This document shows, piece by piece, positions 7,457 through 19,012 of a stretch of DNA of 64,000 nt. Made by a program: the position numbers and the translations under genes. Numbering within the stretch: position 1 is the first letter of the stretch; the number at the start of each line of letters is the position of its first letter. The notes below the pieces were generated by a model. The model saw nothing but the letters and a program-made list of their open reading frames with translations, made no database searches and had not been told where the DNA came from. Source of the DNA: Streptomyces tsukubensis (GTDB taxonomy: Bacteria > Actinomycetota > Actinomycetes > Streptomycetales > Streptomycetaceae); the NCBI RefSeq assembly GCF_003932715.1, contig NZ_CP020700.1, positions 4,858,501 through 4,922,500 on the forward strand, in the 5' to 3' direction.

Positions 7457-7900
7457 ATGACAGCCAGTGGCCTGGAACAGTTCGCCACCTGGATCGAAGA
7501 CCTCATCCGCCGCCGTGGATACGACATCGACAGCCCGCGCGGCGGAGGCAAATCGCGGCTGGCCGACGAAGCCGGGGTGCACCGCGCCGCGATCACCCGG
7601 CTGCTCCAGCGGCAGTCCATGCCGGACCTGGAGACGACCCGCCGCCTCGCCCATGTGCTCGATGTGCCCGTACGGGACATGCTCATCCGCTCGGGCCGGC
7701 TCACCGAGGACGATCTTCCGCTTCCGCAGACCCCGGAGGCGGGGGCCGCGGCGGTGCCGGGGGAGCGCCGACTGACGCTGGAGGAGGCTGCCGCGGGGCT
7801 GGGCGTGCCCGCCGATCAGCGGGAGATGTTCATCCGGGTGGCGGGCCAGTTCCTGCCCCCCGAACCGGCGCGGCGGCGCGCGCCGATCGCCAAGGACTGA
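7457..7900 (+). CDS. XRE-family transcriptional regulator
   Basis: A 147-residue protein with an N-terminal HTH (about residues 10-75), including KSRLADEAGVHRAAITRLLQ and a MPDLETTRRLAHVLDVPVRD helix pair, the pattern of phage-repressor-like XRE domains. The C-terminal half is Pro/Ala/Glu-rich with no known effector domain. GGAGG precedes ATG 7457. It is divergent from the WhiB gene and the tail module, the usual position of a module repressor. It could instead regulate only the WhiB operon. Confidence 0.8.
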   Translation: MTASGLEQFATWIEDLIRRRGYDIDSPRGGGKSRLADEAGVHRAAITRLLQRQSMPDLETTRRLAHVLDVPVRDMLIRSGRLTEDDLPLPQTPEAGAAAVPGERRLTLEEAAAGLGVPADQREMFIRVAGQFLPPEPARRRAPIAKD

Positions 7901-8752
7901 GGCGAGGGCCGGCCCGGGGGCGGGACCCGCTCGGGGGCGGACGCTCGCCGGTACTGGCCGGGCTCTCCGGCCGTGAAGTGACGGCCGACCGCAGCCGGCC
8001 GGCTGCCGTCCACTGCCTCCCCGGCCCGGTGCAGGGCCTTGCCGGTACGGGGCCCGTGCGGGCCCGGCGCGTCTCGGGACCGGCCCCGAAGGACTGGGGC
8101 GAGGGCCCGCCCAGGGGCCGGGCCCCGCTCCTGGGTGGTCGCTCGCCCGTACCGGCCGGGGCTCCGCCGTGCGGGACCCGCTCGGCCCGGCAGGTCCCCG
8201 AGGGCGGCCCGTGTCCCGGGTCGTGTCCGCGAAGCAGCGCCGTCGGGACCTGGGGCTCCCCCGGGGGGCGTGCCGCCGCAAGGCGAGGGGCTCCCCGGTG
8301 CCGGGTCGTGTCCGGGTGTACGGAGTACCCCGGCCCGGGGTACTCCGTACTCCGGCTCCACTCTGCCCGCACCCGTCACCGGCCCGCCGTGGGCCGGCGT
8401 GCCGCCGCAAGGCGAGGGGCTCTCCGGCGCCGGGTCGTGTCCGGGCGTACGGAGTCCCCGGGCCGGGTCTCCGCGGGCCCGGCCCGGGGCGCCCCGCCCC
8501 CTCGCCCCGTACGACCTGCCCGCCTCCACCCGGCCTCCACGGCCGGGCCGCCCGGTGGCGGAAGGCCGGGCTCCGGGGCTTCCCCGTCCGGTCGAAACCG
8601 GCTGTCAGTAAGCTGTCACCACCTGTTCCCCCGCATTTACGCAGGCCGGACACCCGTACGACGCGGGACCGGGCACGGGGGCGTCTCCCGGGGCGTTCTC
8701 GTCGTACGGCACACGAGCAGGCGGTCAGTGGACGACGGGGGTGGGGGCGGGC
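7901..8752. repeat. Gene-poor spacer made of diverged GC-rich repeats
   Basis: No supported gene in about 850 bases. Near-identical 57-base copies lie at 8270-8326 and 8399-8456. A second, weaker family repeats at about 7912-7970 and 8099-8160. A 33-base inverted repeat lies at 8318-8350. This looks like a decayed repeat cluster marking the border between the phage-like region and the rpsL region. Confidence 0.6.
8318..8350. repeat. 16-bp inverted repeat with one-base centre
   Basis: Arms 8318-8333 and 8335-8350 are perfectly complementary, starting GTACGGAGTACCCC. It overlaps the end of one of the 57-base direct repeats. No U tract follows on either strand, so terminator function is not assured. 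Confidence 0.6.
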
Positions 8753-9499
8753 ATGTCCGAGCGCGAGCGGTCGGCGGGGCGGGCGGCAGCGACCGCGGCA
8801 TCCGCACCGTCCTCCTCCCGGCTCCCCGGCACCCCGTCCGACGGCGATCTCCCCGGACTGCTCGAACTGGTCGGACACCTGCTGGAAGCCCACTCCCCGG
8901 ACCGGATAGCCGTGCTGCTGCGCGAGGAGCTCGACCGCAGGGAGGTCGAGGCGTACGCGATGGGCTGGCGGGACGCCGCCGCCGAGTACGCCCCCGCCCT
9001 GGAGGAGGCGCTCGCCGCGGCCGCCACGCGCCCGCTGAGGCTCGTCGACCGCACCCCGGGACAGGCCGCCGTCATCCCCTTCCCCCAGGACTTCCAGAGC
9101 CCGTCGGGGCGCAGCACCGGACACGGGGGACACGGGGGGCACGGGGGACCCGTTGATACGGGGGAGGGCCGGGCCGCGGAACGGGAGCGCGCCGGGGGGC
9201 GGACGCCCCGGGCGCACCGGTCCCGTACCGGGGTGCCGGACGGAGACGGCGAGGAGGCCGGGGACACCGGGCAGGCCGGGCAGGCCAGGCGCGGCGGGGA
9301 AGCGGAGGGCGGGCCCGAGGGGGGCGCGGCCGCGCAGCCCCGCCCCCAGCCCGGCTTCGCCGCGAAGAGCCGCAAATCGAAGGTTCCGACCATTCCCCCG
9401 CTCGGGACGGTCCGCCGCCCGCCGCGGGAACCCGAACCGCCCGCCGAAACGCCCCCCGGGGACCCTCCCGCCGGTGATCCGGACCACCCCGGGCCCTGA
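8753..9499 (+). CDS. Hypothetical protein upstream of rpsL
   Basis: A 248-residue protein. Residues about 30-110 look folded (LPGLLELVGHLLEAHSPDRI, then ELDRREVEAYAMGWRDAAAE and RPLRLVDRTPG). The rest is low-complexity Gly/Pro/Arg-rich sequence including a GHGGHGGHGG tract, ending in a Lys/Pro-rich tail. I recognise it only as a hypothetical gene of the kind found upstream of rpsL in streptomycetes. ATG 8753 is used; an in-frame GTG at 8741 is an alternative. The disordered, basic C-terminus could bind nucleic acid, but that is speculative. Confidence 0.65.
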   Translation: MSERERSAGRAAATAASAPSSSRLPGTPSDGDLPGLLELVGHLLEAHSPDRIAVLLREELDRREVEAYAMGWRDAAAEYAPALEEALAAAATRPLRLVDRTPGQAAVIPFPQDFQSPSGRSTGHGGHGGHGGPVDTGEGRAAERERAGGRTPRAHRSRTGVPDGDGEEAGDTGQAGQARRGGEAEGGPEGGAAAQPRPQPGFAAKSRKSKVPTIPPLGTVRRPPREPEPPAETPPGDPPAGDPDHPGP

Positions 9500-9649
9500 G
9501 GGCCGTCCCGTACGGTGGTGGTCCCGGCCCTTCCGGGCCCTCCGGCTTCCCGGGCCCGGCCCCGGCCCCGGCCCCGTACCACCCGGCGATCGGCCCGGAG
9601 GGGGAGTTCCGCGGCGTCCCGCGAGGTCCGGACCGCGTGGGCATTTGTT

Positions 9650-9678
9650 TTGACCCAGGTCCGTGCGATAGGTACGCT
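9650..9678 (+). promoter_or_regulatory. rpsL operon promoter (TTGACC-N17-TACGCT)
   Basis: A -35 TTGACC at 9650-9655 and -10 TACGCT at 9673-9678 with 17-base spacing match the principal (HrdB-type) consensus. It gives a leader of roughly 185 bases before rpsL. Confidence 0.75.
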
Positions 9679-9796
9679 CAGACCTTGTGCCTGGGGTGTG
9701 CCTGGGCTCCTGTGCGTGTCCTCAACCGCATGCGAGCCCCTAGAACGGCCACCGCAATCTGCGCCCTCTCCGCTCTGCGGAGGAGCCCCGCAGCTT

Positions 9797-9824
9797 CGAC
9801 ACACCCGACCGCGTGGGTCGGTGA
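9797..9824 (+). promoter_or_regulatory. Leader element shared by rpsL and rpsJ
   Basis: CGACACACCCGACCGCGTGG followed by GTCGG lies about 50 bases before the rpsL start. The same sequence with one change occurs at 21204-21228 before rpsJ. The core can fold into a short hairpin (CCGACC / GGTCGG). It may be a shared regulatory element of the two operons. Confidence 0.5.
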
Positions 9825-9870
9825 CGTTCCAGGTTAGTTTCACGATCGGCACACAGAAACCGGAGAAGTA

Positions 9871-10242
9871 GTGCCTACGATCCAGCAGTTGGTCCGCAAG
9901 GGCCGGCAGGACAAGGTCGAGAAGAACAAGACGCCCGCACTGGAGGGTTCGCCCCAGCGCCGCGGCGTCTGCACGCGTGTGTTCACGACCACCCCGAAGA
10001 AGCCGAACTCGGCGCTCCGTAAGGTCGCGCGTGTGCGTCTGACCTCTGGCATCGAGGTCACGGCCTACATCCCGGGTGAGGGACACAACCTGCAGGAGCA
10101 CTCCATCGTGCTCGTGCGTGGTGGCCGTGTGAAGGACCTGCCGGGTGTTCGCTACAAGATCATCCGCGGTTCTCTCGACACCCAGGGTGTCAAGAACCGC
10201 AAGCAGGCCCGCAGCCGCTACGGCGCCAAGAAGGAGAAGTAA
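9871..10242 (+). CDS. rpsL: 30S ribosomal protein S12
   Basis: A 123-residue S12 starting at GTG, which lies in the decoding centre of the small subunit. The [12 protein letters not shown] and [12 protein letters not shown] segments are intact, including the lysines whose substitution gives streptomycin resistance in other bacteria, so the gene reads as wild type there. It is the first gene of the str operon, two bases before rpsG, and is preceded by a promoter and a conserved leader. Confidence 0.98.
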   Translation: MPTIQQLVRKGRQDKVEKNKTPALEGSPQRRGVCTRVFTTTPKKPNSALRKVARVRLTSGIEVTAYIPGEGHNLQEHSIVLVRGGRVKDLPGVRYKIIRGSLDTQGVKNRKQARSRYGAKKEK

Positions 10243-10244
10243 GA

Positions 10245-10715
10245 ATGCCTCGTAAGGGCCCCGCCCCGAAGCGCCCGGTCATCATCGACCCGGTCTACGG
10301 CTCTCCTCTGGTGACGTCGCTCATCAACAAGATCCTGCTGAACGGCAAGCGCTCCACCGCCGAGCGGATCGTCTACGGCGCCATGGAGGGTCTCCGCGAG
10401 AAGACCGGCGCCGACCCGGTCATCACGCTGAAGCGTGCGCTGGAGAACGTCAAGCCGTCCCTTGAGGTCAAGTCCCGCCGTGTCGGTGGTGCGACCTACC
10501 AGGTGCCGATTGAGGTCAAGCCCGGCCGCGCCTCCACCCTCGCGCTGCGCTGGGTCGTGGGTTACTCCCGCGCCCGCCGCGAGAAGACCATGACCGAGCG
10601 CCTCATGAACGAGCTGCTGGACGCCTCGAACGGCCTCGGCGCTTCGGTCAAGAAGCGTGAGGACACGCACAAGATGGCCGAGTCCAACAAGGCCTTCGCG
10701 CACTACCGCTGGTAG
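10245..10715 (+). CDS. rpsG: 30S ribosomal protein S7
   Basis: A 156-residue S7, the primary 16S rRNA 3'-domain binding protein, starting [20 protein letters not shown]. Full length is present, with the conserved basic [14 protein letters not shown] strand and the C-terminal [15 protein letters not shown]. The short gap to rpsL and the 38-base gap to fusA show operonic organisation. Confidence 0.98.
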   Translation: MPRKGPAPKRPVIIDPVYGSPLVTSLINKILLNGKRSTAERIVYGAMEGLREKTGADPVITLKRALENVKPSLEVKSRRVGGATYQVPIEVKPGRASTLALRWVVGYSRARREKTMTERLMNELLDASNGLGASVKKREDTHKMAESNKAFAHYRW

Positions 10716-10753
10716 TCGCTACCCCCATCGAGACCGAGAGAAGACTGAGCCAT

Positions 10754-12880
<2,127 letters not shown>

Positions 12881-12921
12881 CTCACCCGAGTTCACGCTTT
12901 AGGCTTGTTCCCGGAGCTCTT

Positions 12922-12956
12922 GGGGCATTTCCTGCCGGATCGGCGGGAAGTGCCCC
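12922..12956 (+). terminator. 15-bp hairpin between fusA and tuf
   Basis: Arms 12922-12936 and 12942-12956 pair over 15 positions, two of them G-U, around a five-base loop. It may act as an attenuator or processing site that sets tuf output apart from rpsL-rpsG-fusA. Confidence 0.5.
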
Positions 12957-13032
12957 GGGCCCCGGTATCCCAGCAAAGATCACCTGGCGCCGATGAGTAA
13001 GGCGTACAGAACCACTCCACAGGAGGACCCCA

Positions 13033-14226
<1,194 letters not shown>

Positions 14227-14265
14227 GTGATCCGACCTGGTAGCTCCTGATACGAGCTCCATAGG

Positions 14266-14297
14266 AGAGGCCCCGCACCGAAAGGTGCGGGGCCTCT
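14266..14297 (+). terminator. tuf terminator
   Basis: Perfect 14-base stem (14266-14279 with 14284-14297) with a gaaa loop, starting 40 bases after the tuf stop. Confidence 0.85.
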
Positions 14298-14439
14298 TCG
14301 CTGTGCGGCGGGCGGTGGGGTTTCCGGGCCGGGGCTGCCCGGCCGGAGCGGGCGGGGTGCCTTCGGCGCGGGATGTGCGCGTACGGTACGGGCGGGCCCG
14401 GCGCCGCGCCCGGGACCCGCCCTCCGCTCGGGCTTCGCC

Positions 14440-16635
14440 TCAGCGGGCTCTGACGGGGACCGTCGCCGTGCCCACCGGGCGCATCACCCAGGGCTGGGCC
14501 GCCGCGTCCATCCCGACCGCCGCCACCGACGAGCCCGCCACGACCAGGCACGGGGAGTCGAGGGAGCCCGGCCGCCGGACCCCGCCGGCCCGGCCGACGA
14601 GCTGGACCCGTCCCGTACGGTCCCGTCCCACCAGGACCGGGGCTCCCGCGACCGATACGGCGCCCACGGGCCCGTACCCGTCCATACCGGCCGTCGTCCG
14701 CACCGGGGCGGCCGCCGGGGCTCCGGCCTCGTCGTGCCCGGCGTCCTCGGCCCCGCCAGGCCCGTCGAGGGTCACGGAGATCAGCCGGGCGGAGGCGGGC
14801 CTGCGGTAGTACAGCTCGACCCGGCCCGCGGGCAGCGGTACGGCGGTCACCTCGTCGCCCGGCGTCGGCAGCGCACCGCCGCTCCCGGCCCGGAAGGTGA
14901 CCGGAGCGCCGGGCTCGTCCTGCGTCCAGTGGTGCACCCCGCGCCGGGCCGCGGCGAAGACGTGCACCCGGCCCTTGCTGTCCGCGATCGCCGACAGACC
15001 GTCCTGGACGTCCGATCCGCCGAGGTCGTGCCAGCCGCCCCAGGAGCCGTCGGCCGCCCGGATCCGGCTGCTGATCCCCTTGTCCGCGTTCCGTACGAAC
15101 AGATGTACCCGCCCGTCGCCCCCGGTCACCGCCACCGGAATGCCGATGCGACGGCTCCGGTCGTCGGTGTGCTCCGGATTGCCGAGCCCGTTCCAGGCGC
15201 GGAAACCGCCGCCGCGCACGGTCTGCTCCAGCAGGACGATCTCCCGCCGGTTCTCCGCGCCCCGGCCCCCGATCGCCGCGAACCGCAGCCCGAACAGCAG
15301 CAGCCGCCCGTCGGGGAGGGCGGTCTGCCCGAGTACGGGCGCCAGCGGACCCCCGCCGAGGTCGGTGGGCTCGGTCCACCGCCGGCTGCCCGGCGCCGTC
15401 TCGCGCCAGCGCACCGCGCGCAGCCCGAGGACGCCGTACGCCGTGAGCCGCCCGTCCTTCTCGGCGACCGCGACCGGGCGCGGGCCCGGATAGCGGTGGT
15501 GGGTGGAGCGGACCCAGCCCTTCTTGTTGCGCAGCGGCCGTACGCCGCCGACGGCGTAGTCGCCGCAGCCGGACGGATTCCCGCACGCCCACTCCGGGTC
15601 GCCGCCGTACGGGACGAGGTGGGACGCCTTGGTCTTCAGCACCTGCGGCGGCAGGTTCTTCGGCCAGTGCCGGTTGTAGTAGCCGCGGAAGGACGTCGCC
15701 ACGAAGCCGGGCACCCGGCCGCCGTCGCCGGTCGCGTCCCGCACCCAGCGGATCATCGCCGCCCAGCTGAAGCAGGCGGTGGCGGTGTGGTCGCCGTGGT
15801 CGGAGTAGCCGGGCTGCTCCGAATCCTTCTTACGGGTCCGCTCGTCGCTGTGCTGGATGTCCGGGTCCGGGTCCAGGGTCTGGACGACCGTCGGCCGGTA
15901 CTGCTCCATCAGCCCGACGAGGACGTCGATCAGCCCGTCGTAGGTGTACGGGGAGCTGCGGCGCAGCGGCGAGTCCGCGGGCACCACGCTCTGCACGCCG
16001 ATCCCGCCGCGGTCCTTCCACAGCCCGGGCAGCGCGTTGCGGCGCCGCCGGGTGTGCATCGGCAGATTGAGGAAGATCAGCTCGACGCGGCGGTCGCCGT
16101 TGGTGAGGGTGTTGATCTCGGCCTGCCGGTCGCCGCGCAGCGCGGCCACGCCCTTGGTCCACGGGGTGAACTTGTCGAGTCCGAGCAGGGTGGCGTACGC
16201 CTGCCGCAGGCCCTGGTGGCGGGCGGAGGCGTAGGCGGGGCGGTCGGGGACGGGCGGGGCGGCGGAGCCCGGTATCAGGTTCCGTCCGTTGTGCTCGCCC
16301 GCGGTGACGTACACGCAGACCAGCGGCACACCCGCGTCCAGCATCTGCTGGGTGTCCGGGTTCATGAAGTACAGGTCGTCGTCGGGGTGGGCGAGGATCT
16401 GCATCAGCTGGGCCCGGCGGCTGCCCGCTATGGGCATCCCGGGCGCGGGGTCCGCGGTCGGTACGGAGGTCCGGCCCGGCGGCATCGAACAGCCCGCGGC
16501 ACCCGCCCCGATCCCGATGAGCACCGACAGGGCGGCGACCACCGTACGGCGCCGGGGGCGACGCGCCCCGCCGTCCCCGCCCGGGTCCGGGGCGTCACCG
16601 GGACGCACCGGGGCAGGGGTGATTGCTGCGTGCAT
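14440..16635 (-). CDS. PIG-L deacetylase-like lipoprotein with C-terminal repeat domain
   Basis: A 731-residue protein. It has a twin-arginine-like start (RRPRRRTVVAALSV) and a lipobox ending GAAGC with Cys49, so it is probably an exported lipoprotein. Residues about 75-330 are a PIG-L/LmbE domain with AHPDDD at 82-87 and SDHGDH further on, the zinc-binding signature of N-acetylglucosamine-type deacetylases. The C-terminal 350 residues hold repeated segments such as GRVHLFVRNADKG and GRVHVFAAARRG, suggesting a beta-propeller-like binding domain. It is leftward and monocistronic. The substrate is probably a cell-wall or extracellular amino sugar, but this cannot be read from sequence. Confidence 0.8.
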   Translation of the reverse strand: MHAAITPAPVRPGDAPDPGGDGGARRPRRRTVVAALSVLIGIGAGAAGCSMPPGRTSVPTADPAPGMPIAGSRRAQLMQILAHPDDDLYFMNPDTQQMLDAGVPLVCVYVTAGEHNGRNLIPGSAAPPVPDRPAYASARHQGLRQAYATLLGLDKFTPWTKGVAALRGDRQAEINTLTNGDRRVELIFLNLPMHTRRRRNALPGLWKDRGGIGVQSVVPADSPLRRSSPYTYDGLIDVLVGLMEQYRPTVVQTLDPDPDIQHSDERTRKKDSEQPGYSDHGDHTATACFSWAAMIRWVRDATGDGGRVPGFVATSFRGYYNRHWPKNLPPQVLKTKASHLVPYGGDPEWACGNPSGCGDYAVGGVRPLRNKKGWVRSTHHRYPGPRPVAVAEKDGRLTAYGVLGLRAVRWRETAPGSRRWTEPTDLGGGPLAPVLGQTALPDGRLLLFGLRFAAIGGRGAENRREIVLLEQTVRGGGFRAWNGLGNPEHTDDRSRRIGIPVAVTGGDGRVHLFVRNADKGISSRIRAADGSWGGWHDLGGSDVQDGLSAIADSKGRVHVFAAARRGVHHWTQDEPGAPVTFRAGSGGALPTPGDEVTAVPLPAGRVELYYRRPASARLISVTLDGPGGAEDAGHDEAGAPAAAPVRTTAGMDGYGPVGAVSVAGAPVLVGRDRTGRVQLVGRAGGVRRPGSLDSPCLVVAGSSVAAVGMDAAAQPWVMRPVGTATVPVRAR

Positions 16636-16894
16636 GTTGTTCTGCTCCGTCCGCTCCCCGGCAGCGGGCAGGCTGCCCCCGTGGGCGTGCTGAATACCGT
16701 TCCGGTGATGTGTTCGATCTGGCGAAAGGGCTGGTCGGACCGCTCCCGCGATCATCTAGACGGATAATCGTGAGTTGAGGTTGCCCCTGCTCGCGGCAAT
16801 CCGCGACTTTTGCTGCGCCGGGGGTGTCATGGGGTGTACGGCCCCGGCGGAAGGCCCTCGCACACTCCCCCGCACACTCCCCCGCACACGACAA
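16636..16894. other. Intergenic stretch with a short tandem repeat
   Basis: No gene is supported. It contains 2.7 copies of the 12-base unit CGCACACTCCCC (16859-16890). The promoter of the PIG-L gene should lie here, but no clear -35/-10 pair was found. Confidence 0.5.
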
Positions 16895-16923
16895 CGCCGC
16901 ACCGGCCCGGAGCCGGTGCGGCG
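16895..16923 (-). terminator. Terminator of the Rpn-like gene
   Basis: Perfect 12-base stem (16895-16906 with 16912-16923) around ccgga, 18 bases beyond the stop of the leftward gene at 16941. Confidence 0.75.
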
Positions 16924-16940
16924 CTGTGATGCAGAGGGGG

Positions 16941-17849
16941 TCAGTCCTGGGGCTCGTACTCCTCGATGAACAGCTCCTCGGCGCTGGTGACCGTGAGCAC
17001 CCGGTCCCACCAGACGTCGAGCACATCCAGGTCGGAGCAGTCGGCGATCCGCTCGCGGTGGTCGTCGGCGACGGGGAGGCCGCGCTTCTCCAGCACGCTG
17101 AGGATCAGCCGGGACCGCTCTTCCGCCTGACCCGCGGCGACGCCCTTCAGGAACGACTTCTCCAGCATGGTTCCCCGGCCGGGGAAGTACGTGCCTACGG
17201 CCATCAGATTCCTCCAGTGAGCTCCGGCCGGGGTGTCCCCCAGGCCGATTTCCAGCAGTTCGGTGAAGTAGTCACCGGATTCGCCGTCGGCGGCGGCGGA
17301 TCCGAGCGCGGAGGCCAGCGCCTCCAGTATGGCGTTGGACTCCGGGTGGGTGGTATGGGTCATCGCGGAGAGGGTGGCGAGCGCGAGGTGCTTTCTCGCC
17401 TCCTGCGCGCTGGTGATCACCGGCAGGTTCTCCGGGCCGAGGACCATGGGGCGGGTGCTGAGCGCGGTCCACCCCTCCACCCCGGTGGTGAAGGGCCCGG
17501 CGGCCCACCGTGCCGTGGCCCGGTCCCGGCAGACGACCAGCAGCAGGGCCGGCATCCGGTGCTTGGCCGCGAGGTAGGCGAGGTAGTACGTCCAGCTCGC
17601 GGCCTTCTCCGGATCGCGCCGGCTCTGTGCCTCGACGGCCAGCAGAAAACGCTCGCCGTCGGAGGACTCGACCCGCAGCAGACTGTCGACCCGGCGTTCG
17701 AGCGGCCGGATCTCGGTGACATCGCCCGTGAGCACCTCGACGGAGGTTTTCTCGGGCAGGGGGACGCTCAGGGCCCGGAAGACCGGGGCGAGCAGTTCGG
17801 GTCGCTCCTGGAAGATCCGGTGTGCGGCCTCGTGGGAGGAAGTGACCAT
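16941..17849 (-). CDS. Rpn-like PD-(D/E)XK nuclease family protein
   Basis: A 302-residue protein of a family common in streptomycetes and often present in several copies. The N-terminal region contains RRVDSLLRVES, with Asp55, and FLLAVEAQSRRD, with Glu73 and Gln75: a spacing that fits the PD-(D/E)XK nuclease core of the Rpn/YhgA-like group. The C-terminal half is helical and ends in an acidic EELFIEEYEPQD. Related Rpn proteins act on DNA in recombination or in defence against phage. It has its own terminator. A specific role is not shown by this sequence. Confidence 0.65.
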   Translation of the reverse strand: MVTSSHEAAHRIFQERPELLAPVFRALSVPLPEKTSVEVLTGDVTEIRPLERRVDSLLRVESSDGERFLLAVEAQSRRDPEKAASWTYYLAYLAAKHRMPALLLVVCRDRATARWAAGPFTTGVEGWTALSTRPMVLGPENLPVITSAQEARKHLALATLSAMTHTTHPESNAILEALASALGSAAADGESGDYFTELLEIGLGDTPAGAHWRNLMAVGTYFPGRGTMLEKSFLKGVAAGQAEERSRLILSVLEKRGLPVADDHRERIADCSDLDVLDVWWDRVLTVTSAEELFIEEYEPQD

Positions 17850-17902
17850 GGCGGGGACGCTAGGGCCGACCGGATCGTATATTCATGTCAATCACTGCAT
17901 CT

Positions 17903-19012
17903 TCATGCGAACGGGTGATCGCTGGCCGCACGGTTGACGGAGCCGTCGGCAGTGGACCACGGGGACTCCAGCGACGCCAGGACGCCGAAGTGGTCCGAGG
18001 GGTACAGACCGTCGGAGTCCGGGACGGTGCCGGTCAGCACCGCACGGACGGTCCGGTGGCGGCCCCGCAGGAGGACGCGGTCGATCCGGCCCGGCAGCCC
18101 GGTCAGCGAGCCGACGGCCGCCAGCGGATTGACCCGCGGGTCGAAGGTCGGAGCATCCGGGTCGCCCCCGTCACGAGCCCGGGCCTCCGGCCAGGCGTCG
18201 CGCATCGCCAAGGCGTCGGCGGGCAGCGCGGTGACGTCGTTGAAGTCGCCCGCCAGGACCACATCGCCCGGGACGGCCGCGAGCGCCTCGGAGACCGCGC
18301 CCAGCTCCGCGCGCCGCCGGGCCGCGGCACCGGGGGAGTGGTCGCTGGTCAGATGGGTGGTGGCGACGGTCACCGGGCCGTCCGCGGTCTCCACGACCAT
18401 CGCGAGCAGGGCCTTGTGCGTGCCCAGGACGTGCCGGGCGGTCTCGTACACCGGCAGCCGGCTCAGCAGCGCCAGCCCGTACGCGGAAGCCTCCCGGCAC
18501 CCCGGCGCGATCGCCCAGCCGCCGTCCCGCAGCAGGTCGTACAGCGGCCGTTCCACCTCCTGGAGCGCGATCACATCCGCATCGGCGGCCCGCAGGGCGG
18601 CCACGAGCAGGGGGCGGCGGCGGGCGGTGGCGATGCGCTCGGCGTCGTACCGTTCCCACAGGGTGTTCCAGGTCAGCACCCGCAGCCCGGAACGGGCCAC
18701 AGGCACCGCGGCGGGCGATCCGGTGACCGTGACGGGCTCGAACAGCGGCGGCAGCAGCCGCCGCGGCACCCGGGCCCGCCCGGCGTCCGTCCCGTCCAGC
18801 AGGTCCGCGCCGCTCGCCCGGTCCCAGACGCGTTCCCCGTCGGCCTCGAAGTACAGGATCCGGTGCCAGGGGACGTCCCCGCCGGGTACGAAGGAGGTCA
18901 GCGGGGTCCGCTTCGGCCCGGTGCCGCGCTGGGCGATCCCGACGACGAAGCGTGCCGGGTCGAAACGGGTGTCCCACCGGAGCCGGTGGTAGATGTGCTC
19001 ACTGGTCCGCAT
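17903..19012 (-). CDS. RNA repair protein: MJ1316 domain fused to EEP phosphodiesterase
   Basis: A 369-residue protein. Residues 1-70 match the MJ1316 (DUF504) RNA cyclic-end recognition domain, with HRLRWDTRFDP, VPWHRILYFEADGERVWDR and the linking strands. Residues about 108-348 are an endonuclease/exonuclease/phosphatase fold with WNTLW, QEVE, TTHL, GDFND, a conserved Asp in RIDR, and SDHFGV, so all catalytic positions are present. It likely binds RNA carrying a 2',3'-cyclic or 2'-phosphate end and trims it before ligation. ATG 19012 overlaps the stop of the RNA ligase gene by 14 bases, so the two are co-translated. Orthologous pairs are known from comparative genomics of RNA repair systems. 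Confidence 0.8.
   Translation of the reverse strand: MRTSEHIYHRLRWDTRFDPARFVVGIAQRGTGPKRTPLTSFVPGGDVPWHRILYFEADGERVWDRASGADLLDGTDAGRARVPRRLLPPLFEPVTVTGSPAAVPVARSGLRVLTWNTLWERYDAERIATARRRPLLVAALRAADADVIALQEVERPLYDLLRDGGWAIAPGCREASAYGLALLSRLPVYETARHVLGTHKALLAMVVETADGPVTVATTHLTSDHSPGAAARRRAELGAVSEALAAVPGDVVLAGDFNDVTALPADALAMRDAWPEARARDGGDPDAPTFDPRVNPLAAVGSLTGLPGRIDRVLLRGRHRTVRAVLTGTVPDSDGLYPSDHFGVLASLESPWSTADGSVNRAASDHPFA

Noticed and set aside
14734..16767. A 677-codon plus-strand frame opposite the PIG-L gene
   Set aside because: The minus-strand frame has clear PIG-L motifs and a lipobox; the plus frame has none.
16859..16890. Short tandem repeat as a possible CRISPR
   Set aside because: Units are 12 bases, only 2.7 copies, without spacers.
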